Assembly (NCBI RefSeq): GCF_023898315.1
Contig: NC_064617.1
Coordinates: 715,129,202 to 715,193,201, forward strand
Direction: 5' to 3'
Length of the DNA: 64,000 nt
Source: Schistocerca nitens
Lineage: Eukaryota; Arthropoda; Insecta; Orthoptera; Acrididae
Below the pieces are notes generated by a model. It saw only the letters and a list, made by a program, of their open reading frames with translations. It searched no databases and was not told the DNA's origin. Both the position numbers and the translations under genes were made by a program. This document shows, in pieces, positions 20,961 through 33,130 of this stretch (position 1 is its first letter; the number at the start of each line of letters is the position of its first letter).

Positions 20961-22048
20961 AAAGAATGAGGCAAAGTAAACATTTAATAAAAAAAAGTGT
21001 CTGTAACCAGGAAAATAAAAAAAATGACCATATAGACATGCAAATTTTGTGCTTCTTTTTAAGTCCTCTACCCATTCCCTAGAGGTTACCTACATGTTAG
21101 TTCACCCTATACATCTCTCTGTTGGTTAAGGTGACGTTTGGTGTGAGGAGGGGTCGTGTCCTAAGAAGAAGCGTCTCATGCTTGATAAGGAAAAAACACA
21201 CGAGATGTGTACCTGCCACAGTGCTAAGGAAAGAGAAAAATAGAAAGTGTTACTATCACTAGTATATCAACTAATGTCATTACATAAATAAATGCTTCAA
21301 AGAGTAAGTGACGCCCGTGTTTTAGAGAGTGAACTGTGGGAAGACACAGCAGTGAATGAGCAACAGCGGAACGACCTTTCCCACGTCCAGTCACCGGCTG
21401 GGTCCCAGCGGAACGCGGCGCTTACCGGCGGATGCGCCTCGGGTGAGAGTGATTTCCCGGCAGTCCGCGTTCTAGTGTCGGTGATTCACTGTCAAAGCAC
21501 CCTCATCGCCGCTGGTTGCTGGGTCCAAGGACGCTTGGGAAGCCGTTTCAGGAAGTGAGCCACTGTCATGATTACCCACACAGGTTCGGAGAACGAAGTC
21601 GTCATGTTGCACTGGTCTTTCTTCAAAAGGAATTCGCTGCAAAGTCTGTTCCCTGTCTGCAGCCGAGAACGAATGTCTGCATCTCGTTCTGAGACACCAC
21701 AACGTGTGAAAGTAACTGTTTCTACGCGTGGTTCAAAATGCGAATCATTGATGAAGTGATTAAGTGCGCTGTTCGAAACTGTTGACGGACTGTGCTCTTT
21801 AGTCTGCCATTAATCAGAGTCAGTAATTCGTACATCTAGCTGTCAGATGTTAGGTTCAAGCGTAAGACAGCATAGTGACTTCAGCACAGTAATCCATTAC
21901 TGACAGCTAACTCAGTAGCTTTCTGCAAACGAAGCTCGGAGACCACAGATATGTTTCAATTGCTAACAAAACAACATTTATGCATGTGCGCTACGCATAT
22001 TATAAAAATTTCTGTTTCATCGATAATACCTGAACACAACAGAAATTT
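20961..22048. other. Anonymous DNA
   Basis: Nothing is recognised. 21360-21560 is moderately GC-rich without a repeat match. Confidence 0.45.
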
Positions 22049-22059
22049 ACTAATTACGG

Positions 22060-22294
22060 GACCGAGCGAGGTGGCGCAGTGGTTAGACACTGGACTCGCA
22101 TTCAAGAGGACGACGGTTCAATCCCGCGTCCGGCCATCCTGATTTAGGTTTTCCGTGATTTCCCTAAATCGCTCCAGGCAAATGCCGGGATGGTTCCTTT
22201 GAAAGGGCACGGCCGACTTCCTTCCCTATCCTTCCCTAATCCGATGAGACCGATGACCTCGCTGTCTGGTCTCCTTCCCCAAACAACCCAACCA
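22060..22294 (+). mobile_element. SINE family C, full length
   Basis: Box A 'ggtggcgcagtggttaga', box B 'ggttcaatccc', body 'catcctgatttaggttttcc', and end 'aaacaacccaacca'. An 11-bp duplication, 'actaattacgg', lies at 22049-22059 and 22295-22305. This is the best reference copy of family C in the window. Confidence 0.95.
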
Positions 22295-22379
22295 ACTAAT
22301 TACGGAAGGGAGGTTTCGCCTTTCGAGACGTGCTACAGTATAAATTTTTAGCACTGAAATACTAAATTATGTACAAACA

Positions 22380-25345
22380 TTACGAGCACAACCATGGACC
22401 ATGGACGTTGCCTTGATGGGACGGCTTGCATGCCTCAGGGATACAGACAGCCGTACCTTAGGTGCAACTACAACGAAAGGGTATCTGTTCAGAGGCCAGA
22501 CATACGTGGGGTTCCTGAAGAGGGGCAGCAGCCTTTTCAGTAGTTGCAGGGGCAACAGTCTGGATGATTGACTAATCTGGCCTTTTAAAATCAGCCAAAA
22601 CGGCCTTGCTGTGCTGGTACTGCGAACGGCTGAAAGCAAGGGGAAACTACAGCCGTAATTTTTCCTGAAGGCATGCAGCTCTACTGTATGGTTAAAAGAT
22701 GCTGGCATCCTCTTGAGTAAAATATTCCGGATGTACAATAGCCCCCATTCGGATCGCAGGGTGGGGACTACTCAGGAGGACGTCATTATCGAGAGAAAGA
22801 AAACTGGTGTTCTATGGATCAGAGGATGGAATGTCAGATCCCTTAATAGGGCAGGTAGGTTAGAAAATGTAAAAAGGGAAATGGATAGGTTAAAGTTAGA
22901 TATAGTGGGAATAAGTGAACTTCAGTGGCAAGAGGAACAAGACTTCAGGTCAGATGAATACAGGAATATAAGCACAGAATCAAAGAGAGGTAACGCAGGA
23001 GTGGGTTTAATAATCTGTAAGAAAATAGGTATGCAGTTACGCTACTGCGAACAGCATAGTGTACGCATTATTGTAGTCGCAGCCCAAAGCCACCACAGTA
23101 GTACAAGTTTATAGGCCCATCAACTCTGCAGATGATGAAGAGATTCAAGAAACATATGACGAGATAATGGAAATTATTGAGATGTTAAGAGAGACGAAAA
23201 TTTAAATGTGGTGGGGACTGGTATTCGACAGCAGGAAAAGGAAGAGAGGGAAAAATATTTGGTGAATATGGACTGGGGGGAAAAGGAATGAATGAGGAAC
23301 TTCCCTGGTAGAATTTCGCACAGAGCATAATTGAATCATCCCTAACGGTTTAAGAATTATGGAAGAAGGTTGTACACATGGAAGAGACCTTGGGAGACCG
23401 TAAGCTTTCAGATTTATTATATAATGGTAAATGAGAGATTTCGAAACCTTATTTTACATAGCAAGACATTTCCAGGGGCAGATATGGCCTGACCATAATT
23501 TATTGGTTATGAAATGTAAATTAAAACTGAGTAAATTGCGAAAAGGAAGGAAATTAAGAAGATGGGACCTAGATAAGATGAAAGAACCAGATGTTGTTGA
23601 AAATTTCAGACGGGGTTTTATGCAAAGAATGGCTGGAACAGGGGAAAGAAATACTACGGTAGAAGAATGGTTAGCTCTGAGAGATGAGATAGTGAAGGTA
23701 GCTGAGGATCAAATAGGTAAAAAGACAAGGGGTAGCAGAAATGCATGGGTAGTGCATTAGATACTGAATTTAACTGATGAAAGGAAAAAATATAAAAATG
23801 CAATAAACGAAGCCGGTGAAAATGAGACTAACAGGAAGTGCAAAATGGCTAAGCAGGGACGACTAAAGAACAAATATCAGAATTTAGAAGTGTACATCAC
23901 TAGGAGGAAGATAAAGAGGCCTTTGGAAGTAATAGAAGCAGCTATATGAATGTCAAGAGCTCGGATGGAAAGCCAGTCCTAAGCAGAGAAGGAAACACTG
24001 AAATGTGGATGGAGTATATAGAGGGTCAATACAGGGAGATGTACTTGATAGCAATACTATAGAAACGGAAGAGAACGTAGGTGAACGTGAGATGGAAGAT
24101 ACGAACTACGAGAAGAATTTGATAGAATGCTGAACGAGTTAAGTCGAAACAAGGGCCAGGGAGTAGACGACATTCCGTCATAACTACTGATACCCATGGG
24201 AGAGCCAGTCATGATAAAACTCTTCCATCTGGTGTGCAAGATGTATGAAACATGTGAAATGCCTTCAAACTTAGATAGTAATATTACCGAACTATCAGTT
24301 TAATAAGTCATGGCTGCAAAATGCTAAGACGAATTCTTTACAGAAGAATGGAAAAACTGACAGAGACCGAACTTGGGGAAGATCACTTCGGTTTCCGGAG
24401 AAATATATGAACACGCTAGGCAATACTGACTCTACAATTTCTCTTAACGATGGGTTAAGGAAATGCAAACCTGTTTTATAACATCTGTCGACCTAAAGAA
24501 AGCTCTTGTCAATGTCGACTGGAATACTCTCTTCGAAATTCTGAAGGCAGCAGGGGTAATATACAGGGACCGAAAGGCTATTTGCAGCTTGTACAGAAAT
24601 TAGACAGCAGTTACAAAGAGTCGAGAGGACATGAAAGAAAAGCAGTGTTTGAAAAGGGAGTGAGACAGGGTAGTAGCCTATCTCCGATTTTATTCAGTCT
24701 GTACATTGAGCAAGCATTAAAGGAAACCACAGAAAAAAATTGAAGTCCAGAGAGAGGAAATAAAACCTTTGAGGTTTGCCGATGACGTAATTCTTTCACA
24801 GAGAGCAAAGGACTTGGAAGAGCAGTTGAACGAAATACACGTTGTCTTGAAAAGAAGATAGAAGATTCATCAACAAAATCAAAAGAAGAATAATGGAATG
24901 TAGTCGAATGAAAACCAGGTGATGCTGAGAGAACTAGATTAGGAAACGAGAATCTTAAAGTACTACATGAATTTTGGTATTTGGGCAGCAAAGTAACTGG
25001 TGAAGGCCGAAGTAGAAAGGGTGTAAAGTGTAGACTGGCAATATCAAGAAAAGTATTTGAGAAGAAGGGAAATTTCATAACATGGAATGTAGATTTAAGT
25101 GTCAGAAAGACTTTTCTAAAAGTATTTGTATGGAGTATAGTCATGTATGGAAGTGTAACATGGATGACAAACAGTTAAGACAAGAAGCGAATGGAAGCTT
25201 ATGGAATGTGGTGCTACAGAAGAACGCTGAAAGTTAGAGGGGTAGATCGTGTAACGAAGAGGGGATACTGAATAGAATTGGGGAGAAAAGAAATTTGTGG
25301 TAAAAACTGACTAGAAGACAGGATCGATTGATATGACACTTTCTG
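22380..25345 (+). pseudogene. RTE-like LINE, almost full length, inactivated
   Basis: A non-LTR retrotransposon with a 5' leader (about 22380-22780, containing 'ggggcagcagccttttcagt'). An endonuclease domain follows: 'WNVRSLNRAGRLENVKREM' then 'DIVGISELQWQEE', carrying the N and E of exonuclease-endonuclease-phosphatase enzymes. After frameshifts come 'DLDKMKEPDVVENFRRGF', RT pieces 'GEDHFGFRRN', 'GVRQGSSLSPILFSLYIE' and 'LRFADDVILSQRAKDLEEQ' (FADD at about 24775-24786). Then come 'WYLGSKVTGEGRSRKGVKC' and 'AYGMWCYRRTLK'. At least eight stops or shifts are seen. It stops near 25345 before the usual C-terminal end. The RTE assignment comes from resemblance to proteins often labelled craniofacial development protein 2-like. 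Confidence 0.87.
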
Positions 25346-26649
25346 AGACAGCAAGAACAGAAACAGCAACAGTAACATCATCGGAGACAAAATTATTCGC
25401 CCTCGGGAGACATCACGCTGATTCCGTGATACACCGCCTCAAGCTTTGACAATGGCTTTAATTCGGAGAGGAAGGGAGCCTAATAATTTCTTCAGGTGTG
25501 GCACGTTGTCTGAAGCCACTGATTGAGGATTAGATCCTATTGAGCCACCAAATTGCGGCTATGCTGATAGATGTTTGAAGTAGTACAAGACTTTTTCTAT
25601 GGGACAAAGATCGGATGATTTAGTGGGTAGGTCGATGTGCGATAGGGTAGCTAAATCTTCGTTATACCATGAACGTATGCGTGGAGCCCATCGAACACGG
25701 CTTTTGTCAGCATGGGAAGCTCCCACAGCATATTTGTCATGCAGATGTAGAAGGAAGTAAAGGCAGTTTACTAGATTTTATTTCAAGTAATCCTGGGAGG
25801 TAGCGGTCGCTGAAAACAGCTTATTCCTTTTTCCGACTACAGAGGTTGGTCAGAAACAGTCTCAGAAGCATGTAAAGCTGTGCTGAAAAAAATTATTAAG
25901 AAAAACATTCGAAACATTGCTTCGCTTTCAGGTTATTTAGCATCGAACTTAGCCAATGAGATAGTCGCGCCCGCAAATTCAAGCAGCCTGAAAGTGTCGC
26001 CAAACTTGTTCTTCGTTTGGTTTCCTCAAACCGAACGAACGTAACTTTTGCCCATGAAGCTTAAATTTATGACTTCTGAAAAATGTACATTTTAACTGTA
26101 ATGAGTATTAGAACAGGTGGCAACTCACGGAGCCGCAAATGACAGCAGTACCGCATTTTAGCGCGTGCAAATGCTCGAATTTTCACGAGCAACATAATGC
26201 TAAATAACTCGGAAACGGCGCAACGTATCGAAGTTTCTTCTTAACGCTTATTTTCCAGCACACCCTCCCGTGCAACAGCTTTACGAGCTTTTCAGACTGT
26301 TTCCGAACATCCTGTGTACTGCACCAGCTGCAATTGTCTAAATTGCCGTTACTTTTATAGACCCACCTTCTGCCCGATAACCAAGGACTTTTGCTTTTCC
26401 TGGACTCGAAACGGGGGATGCTGGTAATTTATTTATTTCTTGCGTATCACTCTCGTCTACCGCGTGTGCCATGTCGTCCGTTCCAGGTAGCGTGCATTCT
26501 TTATTAAGCTCGGAATTTAGATTGTGCAATGGAGGAATGCTAAGGATATAGTGCGAACACACGGAAACGAATTCACATCTAATAATCTGTTTTATTAACG
26601 GTAAGAAACATCTGATAATCTATTACTTTATCTCTTCAAAAGCTTAAGG
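25346..26649. other. Mostly anonymous; possible Tc1-like relic at 25380-25760
   Basis: On the minus strand near 25600 the frame reads 'LPTKSSDLCPIEKVLYYFKH', which resembles the WPxxSPDLxPIExxW block that ends Tc1 catalytic domains. The upstream part is too decayed to confirm. 25760-26649 shows nothing recognisable. Confidence 0.4.
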
Positions 26650-26660
26650 TATTGGTCATT

Positions 26661-26861
26661 GCCGGCCTGTGTGGCCGAGCGGTTCTAGGCGCTACAGTCT
26701 GGAACCACGCGACCGCTACGGTCGCAGGTTCGAGTCCTGCCTCGGGCATTGATGTGTGTGATGTCCTTAGGTTAGTTAGGTTTAAGTAGTTCTAAGTTCT
26801 AGGGGACTGATGACCTTAGAAGTTAAGTCCCATAGTGCTCAGAGCCATTTGAACCATTTTT
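26661..26861 (+). mobile_element. SINE family A, full length
   Basis: Starts 'gccggcctgtgtggccgagc' and ends 'catttgaaccattttt'. Both A and B boxes are intact. An 11-bp duplication, 'tattggtcatt', lies at 26650-26660 and 26862-26872. One of the best-preserved copies. Confidence 0.96.
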
Positions 26862-26872
26862 TATTGGTCATT

Positions 26873-27264
26873 TGGGGCATTTCGTAGTATACGGAAGTGT
26901 GTGACGGGCTTTAACAATTGCAAATCAGTTACTATCAAAATAGGAGCCAATTACAATAATATGAATAACTACACAAAACACATCAAACAGTATCAAAACA
27001 ATATTAAAGAACAATAGGCAATAATTTCACTCTCCTAACAGTCAGGGGGAGTGACATGACTTGCGAGGGTGTGTATATGAAACTAGGAAATTTAAAAAAA
27101 GGGATACCAGAAGCACAATGAGAACCGTGGGTAGATCACTGAAGGCGATTACCCAATTACAAACTTTACACAACATGATCATGACACAGAAACTCATCAC
27201 TCACCATCATTGACTTACTTAAAAACCCTAAAATTAAATTTAAAATACTTGATGCGACAAAATA
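26873..27264. other. Anonymous DNA
   Basis: AT-rich flank of Tc1 copy 3. Nothing is recognised. Confidence 0.5.
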
Positions 27265-28644
27265 CACTCCTGGAAATGGAAAAAAGAACACATTGACACC
27301 GGTGTGTCAGACCCACCATACTTGCTCCGGACACTGCGAGAGGGCTGTACAAGCAATGATCACACGCACGGCACAGCGGAGACACCAGGATCCGCGGTGT
27401 TGGCCGTCGAATGGCGCTAGCTGCGCAGCATTTGTGCACCGCCGCCGTCAGTGTCAGCCAGTTTGACGTGGCATACGGAGCTCCATCGCAGTCTTTAACA
27501 CTGGTAGCATGCCGCGACAGCGTGGACGTGAACCGTATGTACAGTTGACGGACTTTGAGCGAGGGCGTATAGTGGGCATGCGGGAGGCCGGGTGGACGTA
27601 CCGCCGAATTGCTCAACACGTGGGGCGTGAGGTCTCCACAGTACATCGATGTTGTCGCCAGTGGTCGGCGGAAGGTGCACGTGCCCGTCGTCCTGGGACC
27701 GGACCGCAGCGACGCACGGATGCACGCCAAGACCGTTGGATCCTACGCAGTGCCGTAGGGGACCGCACCGCCACTTTCCAGCAAATTAGGGACACTGTTG
27801 CTCCTGGGGTATCGGCGAGGACCATTCGCAACCGTCTCCATGAAGCTGGGCTACGGTCCCGCACACCGTTAGGCCGTCTTCCGCTTACGCCCCAACATCG
27901 TGCAGCCCGCCTCCAGTGGCGTCGCGACAGGCGTGAATGGAGGGACGAATGGAGACGTGTCGTCTTCAGCGATGAGAGTCGCTTCTGCCTTGGTGCCAAT
28001 GATGGTCGTATGCGTGTTTGGCGCCGTGCAGGTGAGCGCCACAATCAGGACTGCATACGACCGAGGCACACAGGGCCAACACCCGGCATCATGGTGTGGG
28101 GAGCGATCTCCTACACTGGCCGTACACCACTGGTGATCGTCGAGGGGACACGGAATAGTGCACGGTACATCCAAACCGTCATCGAACCCATCGTTCTACC
28201 ATTCCTAGACCGGCAAGGGAACTTGCTGTTCCAACAGGACAATGCACGTCCGCATGTATCCCGTGCCACCCAACGTGCTCTAGAAGGTGTAAGTCAACTA
28301 CCCTGGCCAGCAAGATCTCCGGATCTGTCCCCCATTGAGCATGTTTGGGACTGGATGAAGCGTCGTCTCACGCGGTCTGCACGTCCAACACGAACGCTGG
28401 TCCAGGACTACATCCAGCATCTCTACGATCGTCTCCATGGGAGAATAGCAGCCTGCATTGCTGCGAAAGGTGGATATACACTGTACTAGTGCCGACATTG
28501 TGCATGCTCTGTTGCCTGTGTCTATGTGCCTGTGGTTCTGTCAGTGTGATCATGTGATGTATCTGACCCCAGGAATGTGTCAATAAAGTTTCCCCTTCCT
28601 GGGACAATGAATTCACGGTGTTCTTATTTCAATTTCCAGGAGTA
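27265..28644 (+). mobile_element. Tc1-like DD32E transposon, copy 3 (42-bp internal deletion)
   Basis: 1,380 bp, TA at 27263-27264 and 28645-28646, in opposite orientation to copies 1 and 2. The last base of the right TIR is changed (g to a). It is shorter than its sisters by exactly 42 bp, explained by one in-frame deletion in the gene. Confidence 0.95.
27509..28489 (+). CDS. Tc1-like DD32E transposase with a 14-residue deletion (326 aa)
   Basis: The same protein as copies 1 and 2 with D155, D244 and E277 kept, but residues 300-313 (between 'RTLVQ' and 'DYIQHLYDR') are gone. The deletion lies between short 'cca' repeats. It removes the C-terminal helix after the catalytic Glu, so the enzyme may be weak or dead even though the frame is open. 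Other differences from copy 2 include G17E, R77W, C138R and L215R. An upstream stop just before the ATG region limits translation to the MPRQRG start, which fixes the start for the family. Confidence 0.88.
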   Translation: MPRQRGREPYVQLTDFERGRIVGMREAGWTYRRIAQHVGREVSTVHRCCRQWSAEGARARRPGTGPQRRTDARQDRWILRSAVGDRTATFQQIRDTVAPGVSARTIRNRLHEAGLRSRTPLGRLPLTPQHRAARLQWRRDRREWRDEWRRVVFSDESRFCLGANDGRMRVWRRAGERHNQDCIRPRHTGPTPGIMVWGAISYTGRTPLVIVEGTRNSARYIQTVIEPIVLPFLDRQGNLLFQQDNARPHVSRATQRALEGVSQLPWPARSPDLSPIEHVWDWMKRRLTRSARPTRTLVQDYIQHLYDRLHGRIAACIAAKGGYTLY

Positions 28645-28654
28645 TATATGTGTG

Positions 28655-28834
28655 AATTCCGGAGGGACCAAAGTGCTGAGGTCATCGGTTCTTAGTCTTA
28701 CACACTACTTAAACTAACTTACGCTAAGGACAACAGACACTCACCCATGCCCGAGGGAAGAGTTGAACCTCTGGCGGGAGGGCCCGCTCAATTCGTGACA
28801 TGGCACCTCTAACCGCGCGGCCACTCCGCGCGGC
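28655..28834 (-). mobile_element. SINE family E
   Basis: Minus-strand copy: tail 'gctgaggtcatcggttctta', 'aaactaacttacgctaagg', inverted box B 'agagttgaacctct' and 'ccgcgcggc' head. It lies only about 10 bp beyond the end of Tc1 copy 3. No clear duplication. Confidence 0.85.
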
Positions 28835-30062
28835 GATCCTAGAGAAGTTAAGGAAGTACCGGCTAACGGCCGCGCTACAAGGAGCAGGATCTTTTAGCAG
28901 TGTGGGAGCTGTCCTCTAACCAGTCGTATCGACGAAAAGAAAGGATAAACTCGGGATCGATGGGTAATGACTTTGCCGGACATCTACAAAGTAGGAACAA
29001 CTGTGCATGAGAGAAAACATACTCCCTGTCTGACAACCGACCTATTTCAAAGTCATTCACTCTCACGTACACATTTACAGATACTATTCAGTGACGAGGA
29101 GAGGATGCAAACAGTTTACTGGTTATCAAAGTGAAAATTAAATATGCTTGCTCCATAGGTATTCCCTTCCCAAGAACTTCATCAAGTAGCACAGAGGTTA
29201 TTTATGGAACTCATAAACAAGGAAATATAAATGGAGACAAATGAACGACGGCTAAAATAGATCCCTTCCAGTACAACAATGCTTGGTCACTTATAATGTC
29301 GAAATAAAAATCCTAGTTGAAGTTCACGTCAGTGTAAATGTGAGGTAAAATCCTGACTCATTGGACTACAAAACGAGACTCCAGCTGCCACTGTCCAATT
29401 TCTGTGTTGTTTGACCCCACTGGAGACACCTTACTGCAAGTGCCGCTGTGAATAATGGCCTCTTGCGTAGTATCTGACTCCAAATGGCCGCTGCATGCAG
29501 TTCCTTTCGCAATATTCGCTCGGAAACTGGTTGAGATGGGTCAGAATTTACTGACAGCAGCAGTTCCTATAGAGATTGAAACAGGCGGTGAGTAACAGTG
29601 ACAACTGTACCCAGTCGCTGTCAGTTATTATCTTTTTAGGACCACCGTTGTAATGCTGTGTTACACGGCTGCGAGTCGTACATCATTTTCTATAGTCACT
29701 TTAGACTAGTGGTAGTCAACCAGGCCCGAACGGCTTACTAGCGTGCGTTCTATCTTTCGTGGTGGGCGGTAGGCGGTTGGGGTTCTAAAATCAGTTTCAT
29801 TCTACAGAACGACGCCTTGACTCGGATGATAAACCAAGAAGCCTACATCATCAGTTTCATTAGTTTTCCATAAAATTTTGATGTAAAGTATATGGTAAAT
29901 AATTATTATTATATGCCACAATTTTAAACTTGGCTGTCAGCAGCAACAGCAAATACATTTTCAATGAATATACAGCCAACAATTTGTATAAATTTACTCT
30001 ACAAATCCTTAACCAAGTTTCAATACTAAAATTAAATGATGTCAAAATTGAAAACTTTTGTA
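28835..30062. other. Anonymous DNA
   Basis: Nothing is recognised on either strand. Confidence 0.5.
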
Positions 30063-30199
30063 ATGAGCTAAGAAGCTCAAGTCAAACAGCAGAAAATATG
30101 AAATGAAGTCCTCCATGGAAACAGAAAACAAGTTTTACTATTTCCATGGGGGACTTTTTTCGATATTTTCTGCTGTTTGACTTAAGCTCCTTAGCTCAT
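30063..30199. repeat. Long hairpin: two ~62-bp inverted arms
   Basis: Arms 30063-30124 and 30138-30199 are close inverted matches starting 'atgagctaa', with the shared core 'gtcaaacagcagaaaatat' near 30081 and its inverse near 30165. The loop is about 13 bp. It could be a small fold-back element or an RNA hairpin. No TA or longer duplication was confirmed. Confidence 0.85.
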
Positions 30200-31618
30200 C
30201 ATGTATGTTTACACTTTTAACATCACGTAGCTTATGTGACTCCCTTCTGAAGAAGATACATTTATTGGTTTTGAAACCTGTTTAAGGTTTTTGCGATAAA
30301 GTTATGCAACCGCTAGATTGGATACTTTCTTTATTGAGAATATTATTATATGCTTTAACGGTCTCTAACTCTGGTTTATAATTTTATAAAAGTAGAGTTA
30401 CTTCCCTACTTTATAAATAGGGATTATTGCGGTACCGACAGACGCTCAGAAAATTTTACTACTATCGGAGATACCACAGTGGGTGGAAAGTAAGAAAGGT
30501 TCACTGCCACCGCTTGAGGCTATCCGCGCTGATACACCAGCAAATCGTGTAACTTCGTTCACAGTGTGTTTATGCGCATTTACAAATACGATAACTCCTT
30601 ACTGCATTCTGCCATGTCTTAACGTCGGCCCATCTTACTGTGGTGATTCTATACACGTGACACACGCACAACATTTCAGTGCCTTGATATCAGCAGTGGA
30701 CGGTCACATGGGTGCCCGCTATCAGTTCTAGATCATGTAAGTGTCCCATAGCGAGCAGTGTGCTCTTTCAAAGGGGTGACTAATATCTTCCTCGGTGAGC
30801 CATTAGCCATCAACTGTTAAATATAGGCGTTCTCCTTGAACTATCATATCCAGCCGTACACATCCTCAAACATCCCGCAATTTTTCTTATTTCGTCTGTT
30901 CACTTTCTCTCGATGTTTCCTCACAATAATTACACATTCCTCTCCAGAACATCCGAGATCAACTTTTGTCATTTTTTTTTTATTTTCCTTTGTTAAACGT
31001 CTCTCTTACCAAATACCCGCAGTATCTGCAAAATTTTTAGAATATCCTCTGTTTCCACCGTAGAGATCCGAAACGACGGATTCAACTCTGTCAGCCGATA
31101 AACTGGTGACAGTTTTTGTAAAGCACTATACCGGTTGGGTGGGGGTGGGGGTGGGGGGCTGGGAACGGATGCCAATATGCGGTTACTCTGGAGAAGCGGA
31201 GTGACCGAGACGACGACCGCTAACTAATCCGAAAGGACAAACCGAAAGGAAGTCAACATGAAGTCAGAAGAGTCATCAATGGAGGGCGATCAAAACTTGA
31301 ACAACCGAGAGAATAACCTGGAACAAACATCTCACTCAGTGCGAACACTAACGTCGGCGAGTGGAAAGCTTCAGGTACATAAACACATCTGGCTGAGGAC
31401 CACGCGCTCCCTTTTGTCGTAACCATGCGTCCAGAGAGTCCTGCCAGCAAACGTGTCGTCCACAGGGCTCGCTACAGGACGTGGAGCCTTCCAACGCTGT
31501 ACGGCCAACGCTGGTGCCTTCATCTCTCTGTCGATGTCGGAATCCGGCGACGATGCTAAAACAGTAACCAGGCATTTTTATTAATCAACCACTCAAAACT
31601 GTTTCTCACGTCACATTA
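30200..31618. other. Anonymous DNA
   Basis: No gene or known repeat. It contains a G-rich tract at 31137-31158, listed separately. Confidence 0.45.
31137..31158 (+). other. G-quadruplex-like G tract
   Basis: Four runs of at least three G separated by single T bases (G3-T-G5-T-G5-T-G6). This fits the standard G-quadruplex pattern. No gene context gives it a role. Confidence 0.6.
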
Positions 31619-31631
31619 CTCTTCCTGAACA

Positions 31632-31826
31632 AATGGTTCAAACGGCTCTGAGCACTATGGGACTTAACATCTGAGGTCATCAGTCCCCTAGAACTTAGAA
31701 CTACTTAAACCTATCTAACCTAAGGACATCTCACACATCCATGCCCGAGGCAGGATTCGAACCTGCGACCGTAGTAGCAGCGCGGTTCCAGACTCAAGCC
31801 TAGAACCGCTCGGCCCAACCGGCCGG
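31632..31826 (-). mobile_element. SINE family A, full length
   Basis: Minus-strand copy with inverted box B 'ggattcgaacctgcgacc' and head 'aaccgctcggcccaaccggc'. A 13-bp duplication, 'ctcttcctgaaca', lies at 31619-31631 and 31827-31839. Confidence 0.95.
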
Positions 31827-31839
31827 CTCTTCCTGAACA

Positions 31840-32249
31840 CAAAATGATCATTGTAGAGCAATGTTTCCATTTTTCTCTCTGCTAGTGTACTCCTGTGTAC
31901 GGAAGAGCCGTTTTGGATATTCATATGACCCAGTATGAAGGTCGGAGGAAAGCAACGGAAATCTTCTAATAGGACCATGCCTACTAAAGCACTGAGGTGC
32001 TCAAACCAACCTTCTGTCCATGACACGTTTATCTTTAGATGACCGTTTGCTGGTAGGTATAGTTTTGGTTGGAATTTTTCGCAATTCTGTTCATTCCTCG
32101 GTATTGTTGTGCGGTGCAACATTTATTGCACACATAAATTAATGTAACTGCTACAATCTATTGTTATTTTCTTGGCTTATGTTGTTCTTCAGCCCCTGGT
32201 TGAAATCATTATCATTAAGCACAAGAGACGCACGGAGTAGGCTGCCCGC
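31840..32249. other. Anonymous DNA
   Basis: Nothing is recognised. Confidence 0.45.
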
Positions 32250-32425
32250 GTCGAATGACGTCGCTTTTAAAAAGCTCTGTCCGAGACAGCTTCTAGACGC
32301 GGGACAATGCGGCCCACGGCCGGCGAGGCGCTGCAGTCCATTAAGTCGTGACCAGTCGGACTTGTTCCCTCGCGGCGCCGAGAGGCGTCGGCTCGGCTGA
32401 TGCCATCGGCGCGCCTCGAATTTTC
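32250..32425. promoter_or_regulatory. CpG-rich patch with a TTTTAAAA box
   Basis: Contains 'acgtcgcttttaaaaagc' at about 32259-32276, then 'cggcgaggcgctgc' and 'ctcgcggcgccgagaggcg'. This is much richer in CG than its flanks. It could be a promoter-type island; no transcript is identified. Confidence 0.35.
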
Positions 32426-32644
32426 CTCTTCCATTTAGCTCCGCATGTTTCTCGCCTTTGGTGGGCAGAGACAATAGATGCAAATAATAGATACTGGCTG
32501 TTCCCTGTCCTGTTTTGATTAAACTACCGTGAAACCTGTTCCACAGAATCTGAACGAGCAGTGTGGGTGGGAAAGGGCCTACCAGATGCCTCCCTTTGCA
32601 ACTCCGCAGATAGTTTCAACGGCACCCGGAGGAAACACGTCCTT

Positions 32645-33130
32645 GCATAGTGAAGTACACTGCTGGTCAACTATATTGCAACACCAAGAAGGATAAGAAG
32701 TGAAATTTTACGTATTGTGTATATACAGTATAGTAGGAAGAGTACATGATTAAATTTGATGGTGACTGGGTAGTTAAAAGATCAGGAAGGTATACGCCTA
32801 TGACAGCGACAGTGGCTCAAATCCGGTTGGCCAACGAGTCGAACTGAGCTTGTATGACAGATACCGTGCGTCGTTCCGTGCTGCTACTAACTACTACACT
32901 CCAGAGTTCAGCAGTGGAAGTGCCTGGTGGAGTGCTAATCTCTCAGGGCATGTCCAGATGTTTTAAGTGTGTCAATGATCTGAAGAAAGTGCTGCCCAGG
33001 GCAGCAGTCCAACACCCTCTACATCGATGCAGGACAGCATGGGAAACGTGTGGTCTTGCATTATCTTGCTGGACGACAATGTCACTGAGACTTCGGAAAC
33101 AGCACATAGCCACTGGCCTTAACCGAAAAG
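32645..33130 (-). pseudogene. Tc1-like relic, C-terminal half
   Basis: The left end 'acactgctggtcaactat' with 'gcaacaccaagaagga' resembles the Tc1 TIR at 47725 ('cactactggccattaaaact' and 'acaccaagaag'). On the minus strand from about 33070 down, decayed pieces such as 'VEGVGLLPWAALSSDH' recall the LLPWPARSPDL block. The N-terminal half is missing and the right end is not found. Confidence 0.6.

Noticed and set aside
22713..23114. Host exonuclease-endonuclease-phosphatase gene
   Set aside because: The domain is followed by LINE RT remnants in order and belongs to an RTE-like LINE.
26661..26745. tRNA gene (box A and box B in the SINE heads)
   Set aside because: Acceptor stems do not pair, the same head is followed by the same tail in many copies, and target-site duplications flank it. 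It is a SINE.
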